The notes: generated by a model not told the origin, from the letters alone. A stretch of DNA of 64,000 nt from Mucor racemosus (GCA_027405735.1 JAPEHQ010000005.1:1116001-1180000); one strand, 5' to 3'. Shown: positions 34,629 through 45,864, counted from the first letter of the stretch. Made by a program: numbers and translations.

Positions 34629-36074
34629 TCAAGAATAGCTACAATCAAAACTATGATTATAGCTTATTAGGCAAAACACTAGATTATTCTTTTTTTGTGT
34701 TTCTATATTATTTGAAATTTTATCACTTTTCTGGAACATTTTGTGGGTTTGTCATTAGTTCTTGCATTTCATTGAGTGGATATAAATATCATTGCCTTCG
34801 ATTTGATCTGGTAATAATCAAGAAATACGTCCTACAATAATATTGTAGTAAACAATAATAATATTTGATCTTAGAATGATGCGGTTAAATGAAAATATCG
34901 GTCTCTAATATAGACCGCTACCTATATTAAAAACATTAGTCCTTTATTATGTTAGCATGCGTATTCAGGTCCAAGAAAAGAATATCAGCTTGATAGTCTG
35001 ATATGCCTTATCAAACGGTGAATATATTCCTTGAATATGAAAACAAAAAGAGAGAAACAACACACTTAGAAAAGGATTTTCAAGGCTTTACATTATTTAC
35101 CGCATTTAAAACACTGCTATAATTGCACATTTCAGCCAATGTAAAAGCAGCATTACAGCGCATCTACCCATAAACTAAACAAAATAGGCAATAATATCTG
35201 TTGTTATCATAGAAACATATATTTTTCTACTAGAAAAACTATCTGTTGTCATATCATAGATTCATTAAAAAATTACAAACGCAAGTCGGTAGAGAAACAC
35301 TGTAATTGAGCATAGCAAGACTGAATGGCTAAGTCTCTTATACTATGGTATATATCTAAGTTTTAAATAAAAAAGCGGGTTTTTTAAAACTTTTCTTATA
35401 CTTAACCACGTACGGTCTGAAAATTCAGATTTTGTAGCGGACATTTTTGGGGCTCATTTTATCCTTACCAACACTCATGATTTTGATCAAAAAACAGAAA
35501 AATCAAATTTTGATACCAAAATCAACGTTTAAATATACTACATTATGAGAGAAAATTGTGGCAATAGCTAATACACATCTTATAAAAGCTTAATCTTAAA
35601 TGTTAAGTAATGGAAATTTTCACTTTTGTCCCAAAAACGGTTTTTTGATTAAAGAATTTTCACGTAGTATTTTGTAATAAAAATATTTGTTATTTTTTAT
35701 TGAGCTAATAGAGCGCAAAATTCTGCATATGTGTATATCTTTTGTTTTTATAATTGGTAGTATAATTAACTCTAGATTTGCAAAATCAGAAAAAAAAATT
35801 AAAAAATGTCAAAATTGATGATCTGGACAAAAATAATTTTCTAAATTAATATTCCGCTTATAAGCCTTGTAAGTCTTAAAAATAAGAAATTTTTCGATAT
35901 TTGAGAACGTTTCAAGAATTTACGATGCTGTACCCATTCGATTCAAGCTTATTACTATAAATTTTTGTACACGTCAATATTTTGTTGTAGTTTATTTGAT
36001 CATAATATAGTCTTACTTTATAATTATTGCGTTAGAGTTGATTTACATTCAGTTTTAGTCTTACCTCTCCAATA

Positions 36075-36305
36075 TCATCATAAACATAAACATGACCATG
36101 GGTGGAACCTATTACCGCCTTTCTGCATTCTTTGTCCTAAGCCAATGTATTCAATGCTTTAATAGAACCAACTTGTTAAGTACTTACAAATGATTCCTCG
36201 GTATTTGCATCCAAATTCCATAAATTAAATTGACTGGCTCCATCTACAGTAGTATCATCAAACGTATCATCATCAGCCCGCTTTATGATAAATGTCAATC
36301 TAAAA
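36075..36305 (-). pseudogene. Dynein intermediate-chain gene fragment, copy E
   Basis: Close to copy D. The DGxSQFNLWNLDAN and GHVYVYD blocks are readable on the minus strand with stops between them. No adjoining dynein exons. Confidence 0.6.
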
Positions 36306-36575
36306 GTAGAAACATCCAATTGTCATTGTTATAAGCTTTGAAAAGCTTGATTTTTAATAATACAGTAATTAAATAAAAAACAAGGTGATACTAGTATACT
36401 AATAGTATATGCTGAGTATTTAACATCTAAGTGAGTTTGATGAAGTATGCTTTTAAGCCCTTTTGAAAATCCTGAGGTAAACACAACCTCTGGGTCCTGT
36501 AATTTCTATCCAGCAAAATGTTACGATTTCTACTACATAGTGAATACATCTTTTATCTATCTTGACCTCGATATA

Positions 36576-36795
36576 CAGTGACCCCCAAAACTGTCCCAAT
36601 GTTTTCTAGTTTCGAGTTTAGTATGATTTTCAGGCACAATAGATATATTTAAAGTACGACATGTTTTATATATTTCGGAAGATCAATTAATTATCTTTTA
36701 TAATAAATTAGAAAAAACTCGAATTTTATTGGTCGAATGAATTTATATCCAATTTGGGACAGTATATGCATTGGGACAGTTTTGAGAGGCTTTTT
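36576..36795 (+). repeat. Left terminal inverted repeat of the Tc1 element
   Basis: The outer 37 bp match the right end almost perfectly, and similarity continues to the inner motif near 36,790. Confidence 0.85.
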
Positions 36796-36937
36796 TGATT
36801 TTTAGGTAATCGATGATTGTAGAACCACAATTTGCACTAGTATTTTGAACACTTGACAGTCAATAAAAAAACACCTAATTTGATAAAAAAAATAAAAAAA
36901 AGCATATTTCATATACAGATTTTGGCGCTTTGGCCTA

Positions 36938-37981
36938 TTGAAAATTAATATGAAAAAACTTCAGCAGAATAAGAAAAATGATGTCATTAGTCTTTTAAAC
37001 ACCGGTAAATCAGTGCGCCAAGTTGCGGAAATATTGCATGTAAGTAAATCTGTTGTGGGAAGAATTAAAAAACGGTGTTGCACAAGCTTGGGTGTGTCTA
37101 AAGGGGGTCGACCTAAATTGCTGTCTGAGGCTGATGAAAGGTTTTGTGTCCGCCAAGCAACAAAAAACGCAGTCAAGAATGCAAGTAAGATTTCAAAACT
37201 ACTCGAGAGTGATGTCGGAGTTAAGTCAAGCCCAGAAACTGTCCGAAGGGCGCTCCGTAGGGGGGGATTAGGGGCAATTATTAGGCCTAAAAAACCTATG
37301 CTATCTCCAGCTAATATCCAAAAACGTTTAGAATGGTGTCATCTTCGCAAGGATTGGACTTCCGACGACTGGAGAAGAGTGATTTGGTCAGATGAGACCA
37401 AGATTAATAGATTTAACTCAGATGGTAGAAGCTGGGTTTGGATTCGAGGCGGTGAGAGCTTGAAACCTAATCATGTGAAGATGACCGTTAAAGGTGGTGG
37501 TGGGAGTGTCATACTTTGGAGTGCCATTACGTATGCCGGAGTTGGATGGATATGCAAAATTGAGGGTGCTATGGATCGGCATTTGTATAAGCAAATTTTA
37601 GAAGAAGATTTGGAGCTGACTATCAATCATACTTTGGACAAATTAGGCCTCCGTCGTGATCAGATCATTTTCCAGCATGACAATGATCCAAAGCATACGT
37701 CAAATTTAGTTAAGGAATATCTATTGGATCAAGACTATAAAGTAATGAATTGGCCTCCGCAATCTCCTGACTTGAATCCGATCGAAAATATGTGGGCCTT
37801 ATTGAAGAGGAGGCTCAATGAGTACGAAACAGCGTCCAAAGGAATCCTTGATCTTTCGGAGCGTGTAACTGAGGTTTGGTACAACACCATTAAACAGGAG
37901 GAGTGCCAAAAAGTCATTGATAGCATGCCCAATCGTGTGAAAGTATGCTTGGAAAGAAACGGCCTTTGGACGGACTATTAA
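36938..37981 (+). CDS. Tc1 transposase (DD34E), apparently intact
   Basis: A single open frame of 347 residues. Residues about 8-47 form a paired-like helix-turn-helix (KSVRQVAEILHVSKSVVGRI), followed by the GRPKLLSEADE linker and a second helix-turn-helix region to about 115. The catalytic triad is visible: D152 in WSDETK, D248 in FQHDNDPKH and E283 in SPDLNPIENMW, with 34 residues between the second D and the E, the DD34E signature of Tc1. The glycine-rich box (VKGGGGSVILW) is present. The protein would bind the terminal repeats, excise the element and insert it at TA. No stop, frameshift or missing catalytic residue is seen, so the element may be recently active. Base composition is richer in G and C than the surrounding repeat. 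Confidence 0.95.
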   Translation: MKINMKKLQQNKKNDVISLLNTGKSVRQVAEILHVSKSVVGRIKKRCCTSLGVSKGGRPKLLSEADERFCVRQATKNAVKNASKISKLLESDVGVKSSPETVRRALRRGGLGAIIRPKKPMLSPANIQKRLEWCHLRKDWTSDDWRRVIWSDETKINRFNSDGRSWVWIRGGESLKPNHVKMTVKGGGGSVILWSAITYAGVGWICKIEGAMDRHLYKQILEEDLELTINHTLDKLGLRRDQIIFQHDNDPKHTSNLVKEYLLDQDYKVMNWPPQSPDLNPIENMWALLKRRLNEYETASKGILDLSERVTEVWYNTIKQEECQKVIDSMPNRVKVCLERNGLWTDY

Positions 37982-38009
37982 ATAGAATTTTATTTTTTTC
38001 AGCTTGAGC

Positions 38010-38221
38010 TCTCAAAACTGTCCCAATGCATGTGATGTGCTAGATCAGATATAAATTTAACCAGCCAATAAAATTCGAAATTTTTTTAACTTGATATAAA
38101 AGAAAATTAATTTATCTTCCGAAGTATATAAAATATGTCGTACTTTAAATATATTTGTTGTACCTGAAAATCATACTAAACTCAAAACTAGAAAACATTG
38201 GGACAGTTTTGGGGGTCACTG
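38010..38221 (-). repeat. Right terminal inverted repeat of the Tc1 element
   Basis: Reverse complement of the left repeat, with inner motif CTCAAAACTGTCCCAATGCA at about 38,012-38,031. Confidence 0.85.
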
Positions 38222-38476
38222 TACATTGTTGGGTATCAGTTTTTTACAAGTTTTATTTTCTCTGATTTATTAATATTCAGTCATATCGAACAATGATTTG
38301 TAGCATTGCCAAAAAAAAGAATAAATGCTTCAAAAGTTTTCTGCGTATCAAATTACGCAATTTAGTAGCAATGATTGCACTTAACTATGCTTTTTGAACC
38401 TATTGATGTTAATCAAAATAATTAGTACTTTCATTCAAAAGTAAGCTTTGCTTTATACATTTACATTCATCCATTC

Positions 38477-39003
38477 TGTTGTATGCCACCAAGTACCATC
38501 CTTTATCACCATCTACAGTATCAGTACATCTTACAATCCATTGAGGACGACATGTATTGAAGTGCAAAATCTTGATATCGGATATAAAAGACTCCTAGCG
38601 TACTACGTTTAATCCAGTAATTACCAAGAACGCTTGGACCTCAATTATGACACCATTATATTTCATCCCAGCGGTTAATGAATCAAGTAGCTATCAAATC
38701 AACATCCAAGCACATTTAACGCAGCATTGAAACAAGGCAACACACAAGTTCTGCAAGTACGGTTAAATTATGATTGATCCATTTCAATCCATAAATTACT
38801 ATCAAACAGATCTAATGGTTCAATAGTGCCTTAAATTACATCTCAAAATCTCAATATCAAATCAATATAAAAGGCCATACTTTTATATCTAAATAAACGA
38901 TATCTTGTTTTTATTATACGGTTGGAGACCTGATTCATTACTCATTCTATTTTAATTGTATTCTTTTTTAGGTGTTATTTATCAGTCCTGAATATATACG
39001 ACA
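38477..39003 (+). mobile_element. Solo-LTR-like element, 530-bp family, copy 4
   Basis: Begins TGTTGTATGCC and ends ATATACGACA, 527 bp. It interrupts copy E at a point that is continuous in copy D (near 33,326). The flanks (CATTC / TATAT) do not match, so the right junction is probably a later rearrangement. Confidence 0.6.
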
Positions 39004-39005
39004 TA

Positions 39006-39176
39006 TATATTAATTTGACAAAGCTGATATTAACGGTTTTTTCAACAAGACGACTCGATACTTGCTTCCACCCCGTTTTTTTCTGTGTTACAAACAGAAC
39101 GGGCCGCTTTCCAGCTCGTAGCAAATGGCCATTTCCGTCAAAACTCAATTCAAACTCGAATAGAAGCCCATTCCTA
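39006..39176 (-). mobile_element. Truncated hAT-type MITE
   Basis: Reverse-oriented match to the left half of the MITE at 11,293-11,652, ending exactly in GCCCATTCCTA. The other half is missing, apparently deleted at the junction with the LTR-like element. Confidence 0.6.
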
Positions 39177-41010
39177 CTTTCATGTAAAATTAGAAATTAT
39201 CAGGATCGAAATTTGACGAGATAGAGCCTTTGTCGTCGTCAAGTAGGTTTCAGATAATTTCAGGTGGTTTTCAGACGATTTCATACGCTTTCGAATTTTT
39301 TGGCCCAATATTAAGTCGAATTGTGTCAAATCTTCAAAGAACATGCATCTTCTTTTCATGGACCATCAACGTCTGTCTGAAAGTAAAGGAGTTAGTACCA
39401 AAAAATAAGTGCACTGGCCTAACATCGACCTAAATTGACCTAGAATCGACTGTAAAAAAACTGAGCGCTTAAGTTGAGTTGTTAATTTTTTGTTTCAGTG
39501 AAAAATATTAATTTTTTGTCGAGATAATCAAAATAATAGTTCATATCACAGCTTAAACCCTAAGCTAACTGGGTTCCAAAATTGGTTCGAAAAAATGAAC
39601 GAAAAATGATTCAAAAACAAAATCAGTCCTTCGGGGCCGCACCATGTGTACTTTGGCGCATGGTGTCGTATGAGATCAGGCTGTACAGTCGAAGCATGAC
39701 ACTGCTCCTAGCTGTTCGGGGCTTTTTTACCAACAATCGTATTGGGTTTCCCTGAACTTGTTGCTTATTGGTCACTCTTACCCTATCTAGACTTAATAAT
39801 CATCTCATGTTAGATTAAACAGGAATTTCAACAATGCTGGTGTGTCCGCGGTTTCGGCTGGTAGGATAACCCGTGTTCCCTTTGTCCCTTTTCAAGAACC
39901 ATTACCATGTCCATCTTTTCTACACATTGCTATTATCGCGTTAAATAAGAGTTATAATATATAGTGGATAACACGTTAAAAATTAATAAAACTGCCCTAC
40001 TTGGCTTAACCTTAAAAAAAAAAAAAAAAATCGTTTAAAAGCTCGTTAGCTGCAAAGTAAGTTGAACTAGCGTATTAAATGTTTTTTGTATAAGTTTAAA
40101 TTCTGCATTTATTTAAACAAATTTTAGGAAAATGTTTTACATTAAATTTTGTGTAAAATGCGATTAAAGTTTTGGAAGTTTCTTGAAGATACTCATCACT
40201 TTTTATAAGTATATTTCAAATATAATTAATATGGATACTGCGCAACAAAATTATCTATCGATCGAGCCATTTTTGAGCCTTCTAGGTGCATTTTTTATGG
40301 AGAAAACGAGATTTATACATTTTTTTTTCAAATTCAGAATTTGGGATGAGGGTATACAGGTCCTTTTTTGAAGCAAAACCGAGAATATTCTTTTATACAC
40401 ATTTTTGAGAACATCTCCACGAAAAATCAATATTTTAAAAAAAACTAAATTGGATCCGAGAGAGCGCAACAAGGTTAATGATATGAATGTAAAAATAATA
40501 CTGCTCAATTTAACGAATATTTTGAAATCTAGTAGAAAAATGTCAAAAAATGGAATAAAAAAAAAGGTCCTCAGAATTTTTTCATACTTAAATATGTTAT
40601 AAAGCACCTCAAAACAAGTAAGTTTTGTTATCATAAGTTATTAGTGTAACTTAATTTTTTGCAGAGATATGAAGCCTCAAAGTTTTTGAATTTTATCAGT
40701 GAAATACGTGTAAAAATCTGAAACATTAGTACTAGAAAAGTTATACAAACTGCAAAAAATAGGATATTTCCGGATACTCATTTTTGGATTAAAGTTAAAC
40801 ATCTGAGATACATTGGCATATAGTTTTTTCTTGATATTATTTAGTGGGAAAAAATGTAGGGCAGAGATGAAAAGTGAGACCCAGTTTTAAGAAAAAATTG
40901 ATAAATTTTACCTATTTTGGTGTCTTTCGTGAGATATAAAATAAATTTTGAAATAGATAGTATAATACGACCAATTTATAGATATTTAGAAGTGTCTAAA
41001 GTATGTCCTT
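39177..41010 (-). repeat. Family X repeat, copy 3
   Basis: Matches 20,300-21,750 and 50,900-52,330: the TTTCAGTGAAAAATATTAAT block, the AACAAAATC..GTTTAA block split by an insertion (39,625-40,030), and the TTTGGGATGAGGGTATACAG block near 40,340. No intact frame. Confidence 0.65.
39625..40030 (+). mobile_element. Poly(A)-tailed retroposed insertion of about 0.4 kb
   Basis: Family X copies 1, 2 and 4 read AACAAAATCGTTTA without a break. In copy 3 about 400 bp lies between AAAATC (39,619-39,624) and a second AAAATC (40,027-40,032). The insert starts AGTCCTTCGGGGCC, is much richer in G and C than its surroundings and ends in a 17-nt A run. Its first 110 nt fold readily (CACCATG/CATGGTG stem at 39,642-39,667) and end at TTTTTT near 39,725-39,730. 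A target duplication plus an A tail indicates LINE-type retroposition, so it is a SINE or retroposed structured RNA. I do not recognise the source RNA. Confidence 0.65.
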
Positions 41011-41294
41011 AGAATTGTTTAATATGGGATGAGCTATAGAATAGAGGACATTTTGCATATGCTTCTAAATCAATTTCTTGTGAGATGTCACTATCCTTTC
41101 TTTTGCTTCATGATCAGGCTTTCTAACATTTAACAATTATGGATTATTTGTTTGAAAGTGATATAATAATTATTTTTAGTTATTTGGACATAAATTCATA
41201 GAAAAAAAATAAACTAATATAATACAAATTTATTGAAATTAGCTATATTTAAGAGAATGAAATAGCTATACAAGATCCAAAACTGTGCTTCTTC

Positions 41295-42362
41295 TTAATC
41301 GATCTTGAAGACAATCTTTCCAACAGTACGATGAGTGGCGAGCTTTTCGAATGCGCGACTACCTTCCTTTAATGGAATGATATTAGAGTCATCAAAGATA
41401 GTACCATGAACAGCATTTGACTCAAAAAGTGGTGCAATTTTATCTCTAAATTCATCATGAGGAAGACTGTGAATCCAGATATAAGGATGAGCACCAAATA
41501 ATTTTTTGTAACCAAGTTTGAACACTAACGAGGCGGCTTGAGTCAAACCAATATAACTAGAGCCAACATGTTCGATGGGGCCTACGGCAGTAGAGTAAAT
41601 ACCCCCCTTCTTTAATAGAGGATCAAGATGTGTATAATAATCTTCACCGCCAACACAATCGAAAACGATATCAAAAGTTTCCTTTTCTTCAGTGATAAAT
41701 GATTGATAAGCATCTTGGTCTTTGTAATCAATGATTCGATCAGCACCTAATGATTTTACGATTTCAGCATTGGATCCACTGCAGATACCCACAACGGTAT
41801 TATCTTTATTGATAGCCTTGGCAACTTGAATACCATAAGACCCAACCCCACCGCTTGCACCTAGGACTAAAATTTTTCGATGGAGATGGGGGTTCTTGAA
41901 GGTCTTGCCATGATTTACGATTCCTTGATAAGCAGTAATTGCAGCAATGCCAGCAGAAGCAGATTCTTCAAACGATAAATGAGCTGGTTTCTTTGCAATA
42001 GATGCCTTTTCAGTATCGACTACAGTGTACTGAGCAAAAGTACCTCCTAAAAACAATGGAAAATGTAATGATCCAAACACCTCATCACCTATTTGAAAAT
42101 CTTCAACAGCATCACCGATTTCTTCAATAATGCCTGAGAAATCAGCACCGAGAACGATTGGCAATTTCATGGTAAAAGTTCCCAATTTCATGTTACCAGC
42201 AGCGGCTTTACCTTCAACGGGATTTACACCTGCAGCTTTGATACGAACCAAGACTTGATGCTTTGATTTTATTGTAGGAATTGGAGCTTGCTCATTATAA
42301 ACAAAAGCTTCTTTAGGTAAGCCGTACTTTACAAGTTGAAGAGCGTGCATTGATGTTGCCAT
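41295..42362 (-). CDS. MDR-superfamily NAD(P)H-dependent oxidoreductase, quinone-oxidoreductase-like
   Basis: A single exon of 355 residues. The N-terminal GroES-like fold shows VRIKAAGVNPVEGK and LPIVLGADFSGIIEEIG, followed by FQIGDEVFG. The Rossmann half has the nucleotide-binding motif LVLGASGGVGSYGIQVAK and SLGADRIIDYKD. Catalytic and structural zinc ligands of classical alcohol dehydrogenases are absent, so it belongs with the zinc-independent quinone oxidoreductase, RTN4IP1 and YIM1-like proteins. These reduce quinones or enals with NADPH; the exact substrate is unknown. Length is normal for the family. The start is the first ATG (MATSMHALQLVKYG). It lies divergently to the LMBRD2-like gene, with about 480 bp between. 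Confidence 0.9.
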   Translation of the reverse strand: MATSMHALQLVKYGLPKEAFVYNEQAPIPTIKSKHQVLVRIKAAGVNPVEGKAAAGNMKLGTFTMKLPIVLGADFSGIIEEIGDAVEDFQIGDEVFGSLHFPLFLGGTFAQYTVVDTEKASIAKKPAHLSFEESASAGIAAITAYQGIVNHGKTFKNPHLHRKILVLGASGGVGSYGIQVAKAINKDNTVVGICSGSNAEIVKSLGADRIIDYKDQDAYQSFITEEKETFDIVFDCVGGEDYYTHLDPLLKKGGIYSTAVGPIEHVGSSYIGLTQAASLVFKLGYKKLFGAHPYIWIHSLPHDEFRDKIAPLFESNAVHGTIFDDSNIIPLKEGSRAFEKLATHRTVGKIVFKID

Positions 42363-42844
42363 TCTTACATATATTATTATTCAATTATGTTGAAATGAAA
42401 TGAAAATCCGAGAACAACATTTATGCAACACATTTTATAAGAAATACACCCAAGCAAACCAAAAATTTATCACTTGATTTAAATTGTGTGCATTGTTCAA
42501 AATAGGCAATTTAAATAAGCATTGCGTGTCTCTAAAAGGCTTCTAGTATCTTCTGTTGTAAAATTAGATTTATAATCAACTCAATGGTATTTACGATTAT
42601 ATAATAGCAACTAGATGCTTTGATCTTGATCATTTTACATATGAAATCTATCATATATATACGGTATACATATGTGCATTCATGTAAATAACATATATAA
42701 ATAACATGTACATTGATATCCGCACATTTTTCGTTCTCCACCTTTCCATTTTGTAATATGTTCCAAAAAGAGGTGTGCTTTTTTTAAATATTTTCTTTTT
42801 CTTCATTACTATAATAATAACAATACAGAAAATAATAGCATTAT
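42363..42844. promoter_or_regulatory. Shared divergent promoter region
   Basis: The intergenic space between the oxidoreductase (minus) and the LMBRD2-like gene (plus). It must contain both promoters. AT-rich, with a CTTTTTTTAAATATTTTC tract close to the plus-strand start. No specific operator recognised. Confidence 0.45.
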
Positions 42845-45800
42845 ATGGTTCAACAAGAACTACCGATACCAACAAATCCAGCGCCACCCGAAGCAGAACC
42901 ACCATTAACACATCACAGTGATTGGTTACCACTTGTATTAGTTACATGTTTTATGTTAACCATTGTCGTATTTACATTATCAAGATACGGTAATATTAAA
43001 AGCCAACCTTGGTATGTAACTGCTGTATGTACTATAGGTTGGTTTTTTCCGTTCTGGATTATATTTCTATTGCCACTCGATTTAGCATCGGTATGTTTAT
43101 TCAGCTTTGAAACAGGAAGAAAGAGTTAATATAGTTACTAAGTATGTTTTATTAGACCATCCATGATGATAAACAGGGCCGAGTTCCATTTGCATATGTA
43201 TCGCAACATTTCTTGTTTATTGCTTGGCGAGTACTTTATTGGACCTCATTTTGTTTAACTTGGTTAACTATTCCAATGATGCAAGCTTATGTAAATACAG
43301 GAGATTTCACTATTATAAAGAGATTGAAATCAGCGGTTCAAGTCAATGTGCGATTTTATTCAATATATGTTGTAGTCGGTACAATCGGATTGATTTATCT
43401 TGTGTTTGGAAGTGGATTAACGACAAGGTAAAATATTTGTGTATTTTCGTATAAATTACTGCAGATATTTAAGCATCATTGTAAAATAACAGGGAAGGCA
43501 TTCAAAGCTATGTCATGGCAGCAGCTAATAGTTGGGGTTTATTCTTGGTAATTGTATTTATGGGTTACGGACTAGTATCTGTGCCTAGAAGTTTATGGTA
43601 TTCTGGCAATTACGATCGACATTTATTTCAACATTATGCCAACGCAGCTAGATTAAAAGAGGAATGCATGGATAGTGAGCTTGAATTCAATGAACTTGCT
43701 AAAACTATGAACGCTATATCGAAGAGAGCTATGATGGAAATAACAGAAATTAGACATTGTATCAATGTGATGAATAGACGATTCCCCTTTGTGCTTCATG
43801 AAGCATTTTCTGGAAGAGACAATTCGATTACAATTCCAAGAGATTTGACCGAGGATTATCTAGTTAAGATATCAAAACGTATGGTTCTAGCTATCCGAAT
43901 GAGGGACAGAAAGAATGCGTAGGTCCCATACAGTGTATAGTAAAAGAGATGGAATTAAAATTTTGTATTATTAGTTTATGGAAGAATCTATTGAATGAAG
44001 CATTCTATCTTCAAGATATTATTAATAATAAGGATAAGCGGGATCGGTAAAATTCATCTAAAGATGCTTGGTGTTGTATACTGACATTTATATTGTATAT
44101 TTAACAGTCGGTTTACTTCTACATTGAGATCAAAAGATAACAAAACGAAATGGTCCAATCTTAAATCATCAGTTGGTTAGTTGTTTCATTCATTTATTAC
44201 AGTAATGTATAGCTAATATTTATCTGTTAGAATGGTGGTGGATGCTTCGTATTGCACCTAATCTCAACAAAGTTTTGGCTATTATATTTTCAGCCATTAG
44301 TGTGTGTATTATTTGGTCTGAAATAGTATTCAATGTAAAAAGACCTGTAATTATATCCATTGTATATTATGTATTAAATGCTTGTGGTACCAATTATGCT
44401 GCTTTAGAGGTAACTAGGTAAAATCTGGTTGCAAATTGCAATCTATTAACTACATTTGTTTTGTAGATTATGGCATTTTTCACATTAATGTACATGTGTA
44501 TTTGTGTATATTCTTCTCTATTCAAAATCAGATTCTTTAATCTATATATACTTATCCCTAATCATCATACTGATGAGAATAGTTTACTATGGTTTACGGG
44601 ATATATGTGTAAAATGATGTAAGTATACAACTTGTTTAGTTATACTGTATGCAGAGTATCTAATTGGTTGGATCAAAAAAGGGCACCTTTGTGTTACAAT
44701 TTCATCAATTTAGCAGTAGATGCTCCAGGAGTTAGCAAGGCTGTTTTTACAACTGTAAGTGTTTCAATTCTTTGGCGATACTTAGATGCTGACTGTAGTT
44801 ATATATAGTTTATGGGAAAAGCAGATTTGATCAAGTTTTTAGGTGCATTTGCTGATTGGTTTCCTATTATTATTTTGATTCCATCCCTGTCCCTTTTATT
44901 CAATGTTCAAGGTCGCTGTCTTGGATTTTGTGGTATCAAAAGCCCATATCAAAATAGTGACGATGATGATATCAATAACAATGATGACACAGAAGCAAAC
45001 AACGGTATATTATTAGATAATGATATTGAAGAAGGATCGAAATTAGTAAAAGAAGGTATGTTTTAGTGTATGAATGGATTTGCGTATTTTACTAATCATT
45101 CTGTAATACAGAACGTAGATTAAGAGAGCGTGAAATTAACCCTAGTTCTCGTATTAGCGTACAAAGTGCCAGAAACAGAGTAAATTGATGTTACTTACTA
45201 TGTATGACATTATTGACATCGATATGCATTTATTTTTTAGGAATACACCAACAAGAAATATCATCGAGCAAATGCTCCTGATAGTTTACGAAATGAACGT
45301 GATAGAAGAGTAGAAGAAATTTTATCAGGCAATGCTAGTCATCAAGAACGATATCATGATAGTTCAGCATCCTCTTCCGCATCGTCTTTTTCAACAAACG
45401 AAAATGCAAATCAACCTTTAGATTCGATGAAATTAAAAGCAAACTTGATTACATTTGGAGATACTGTGAAGCATAAATTAGGAGGATTCTTTGGTACCAT
45501 AAAGAATAATACAGAAGAATCCATAAACACGCCATCACAAAGAAAAGCATCGTCTTCTTCTCCACCGCTTCCATCATTTGCTCCTTCTTCTAACAATAGA
45601 CCATCATCATCTCCTAGTCCACCTCCTATTGTACCATCTTCTAATAGTGGCCGTGTATTTGGAAGACCTGTAACTAATGAAAATCATCGTCCATTCAACA
45701 ATGCTAATATTGAAGAAAGCTCTTCAAGGCCAATTTCACCAAACCCTTTTTTGATGGCATCTTCAGGTATAAATCGCCAACAAACTAATAATAATGTTTC

Positions 45801-45864
45801 GCCATTCGCTAGGTTTGAAGATACAAGTAGTACACCTAATCATAATATGTTTGATGATATCTAA
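42845..45864 (+). CDS. LMBR1-like multipass membrane protein, LMBRD2-type
   Basis: Eleven exons: 42,845-43,090, 43,156-43,427, 43,493-43,918, 43,975-44,046, 44,108-44,175, 44,231-44,409, 44,467-44,618, 44,655-44,754, 44,809-45,055, 45,112-45,179 and 45,241-45,864. They total 2454 nt and 817 residues, closed in phase. Introns are 36-65 nt. LMBRD2 hallmarks are visible: WRVLYWTSFCLTWLTIPMMQ, GLVSVPRSLWYSGN, LWKNLLNEAFYLQDI and LCYNFINL near the eighth exon, among about nine hydrophobic segments. A central charged region (residues about 200-370) is probably cytoplasmic. The C-terminal 230 residues are Ser/Asn/Pro-rich and disordered, making the protein longer than animal LMBRD2 (about 700). The molecular role is poorly known; LMBRD2 has been linked to receptor signalling and actin in other organisms. 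The donor of exon 3 (GC then GTAGGT) is the least typical splice site. Confidence 0.88.

Larger units (their letters stand above)
36576..38221 (+). mobile_element. Tc1-type DNA transposon, structurally complete
   Basis: 1646 bp flanked by TA duplications (36,574-36,575 and 38,222-38,223). Terminal inverted repeats begin CAGTGACCCCCAAAACTG and extend about 210 bp with moderate divergence. Each contains a second inner copy of the sequence CATTGGGACAGTTTTGAGAG-type binding motif (about 36,770-36,792 and 38,011-38,031), the IR/DR layout of some Tc1 elements. One uninterrupted transposase gene lies between. The insertion point is intact in paralogous copies D (near 33,070) and A (near 6,450). Confidence 0.95.
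34629..38476 (-). repeat. Dynein-fragment repeat, copy E (interrupted by Tc1)
   Basis: Very similar to copy D. After removal of the transposon (36,576-38,221) it is continuous with D. It lacks the 348-bp solo LTR and stops short, at the position equivalent to about 33,326, where the fourth 530-bp LTR-like element begins. Confidence 0.8.

Noticed and set aside
45411..45596. Minus-strand frame inside the LMBRD2-like last exon
   Set aside because: Antisense shadow of the Ser-rich coding tail.
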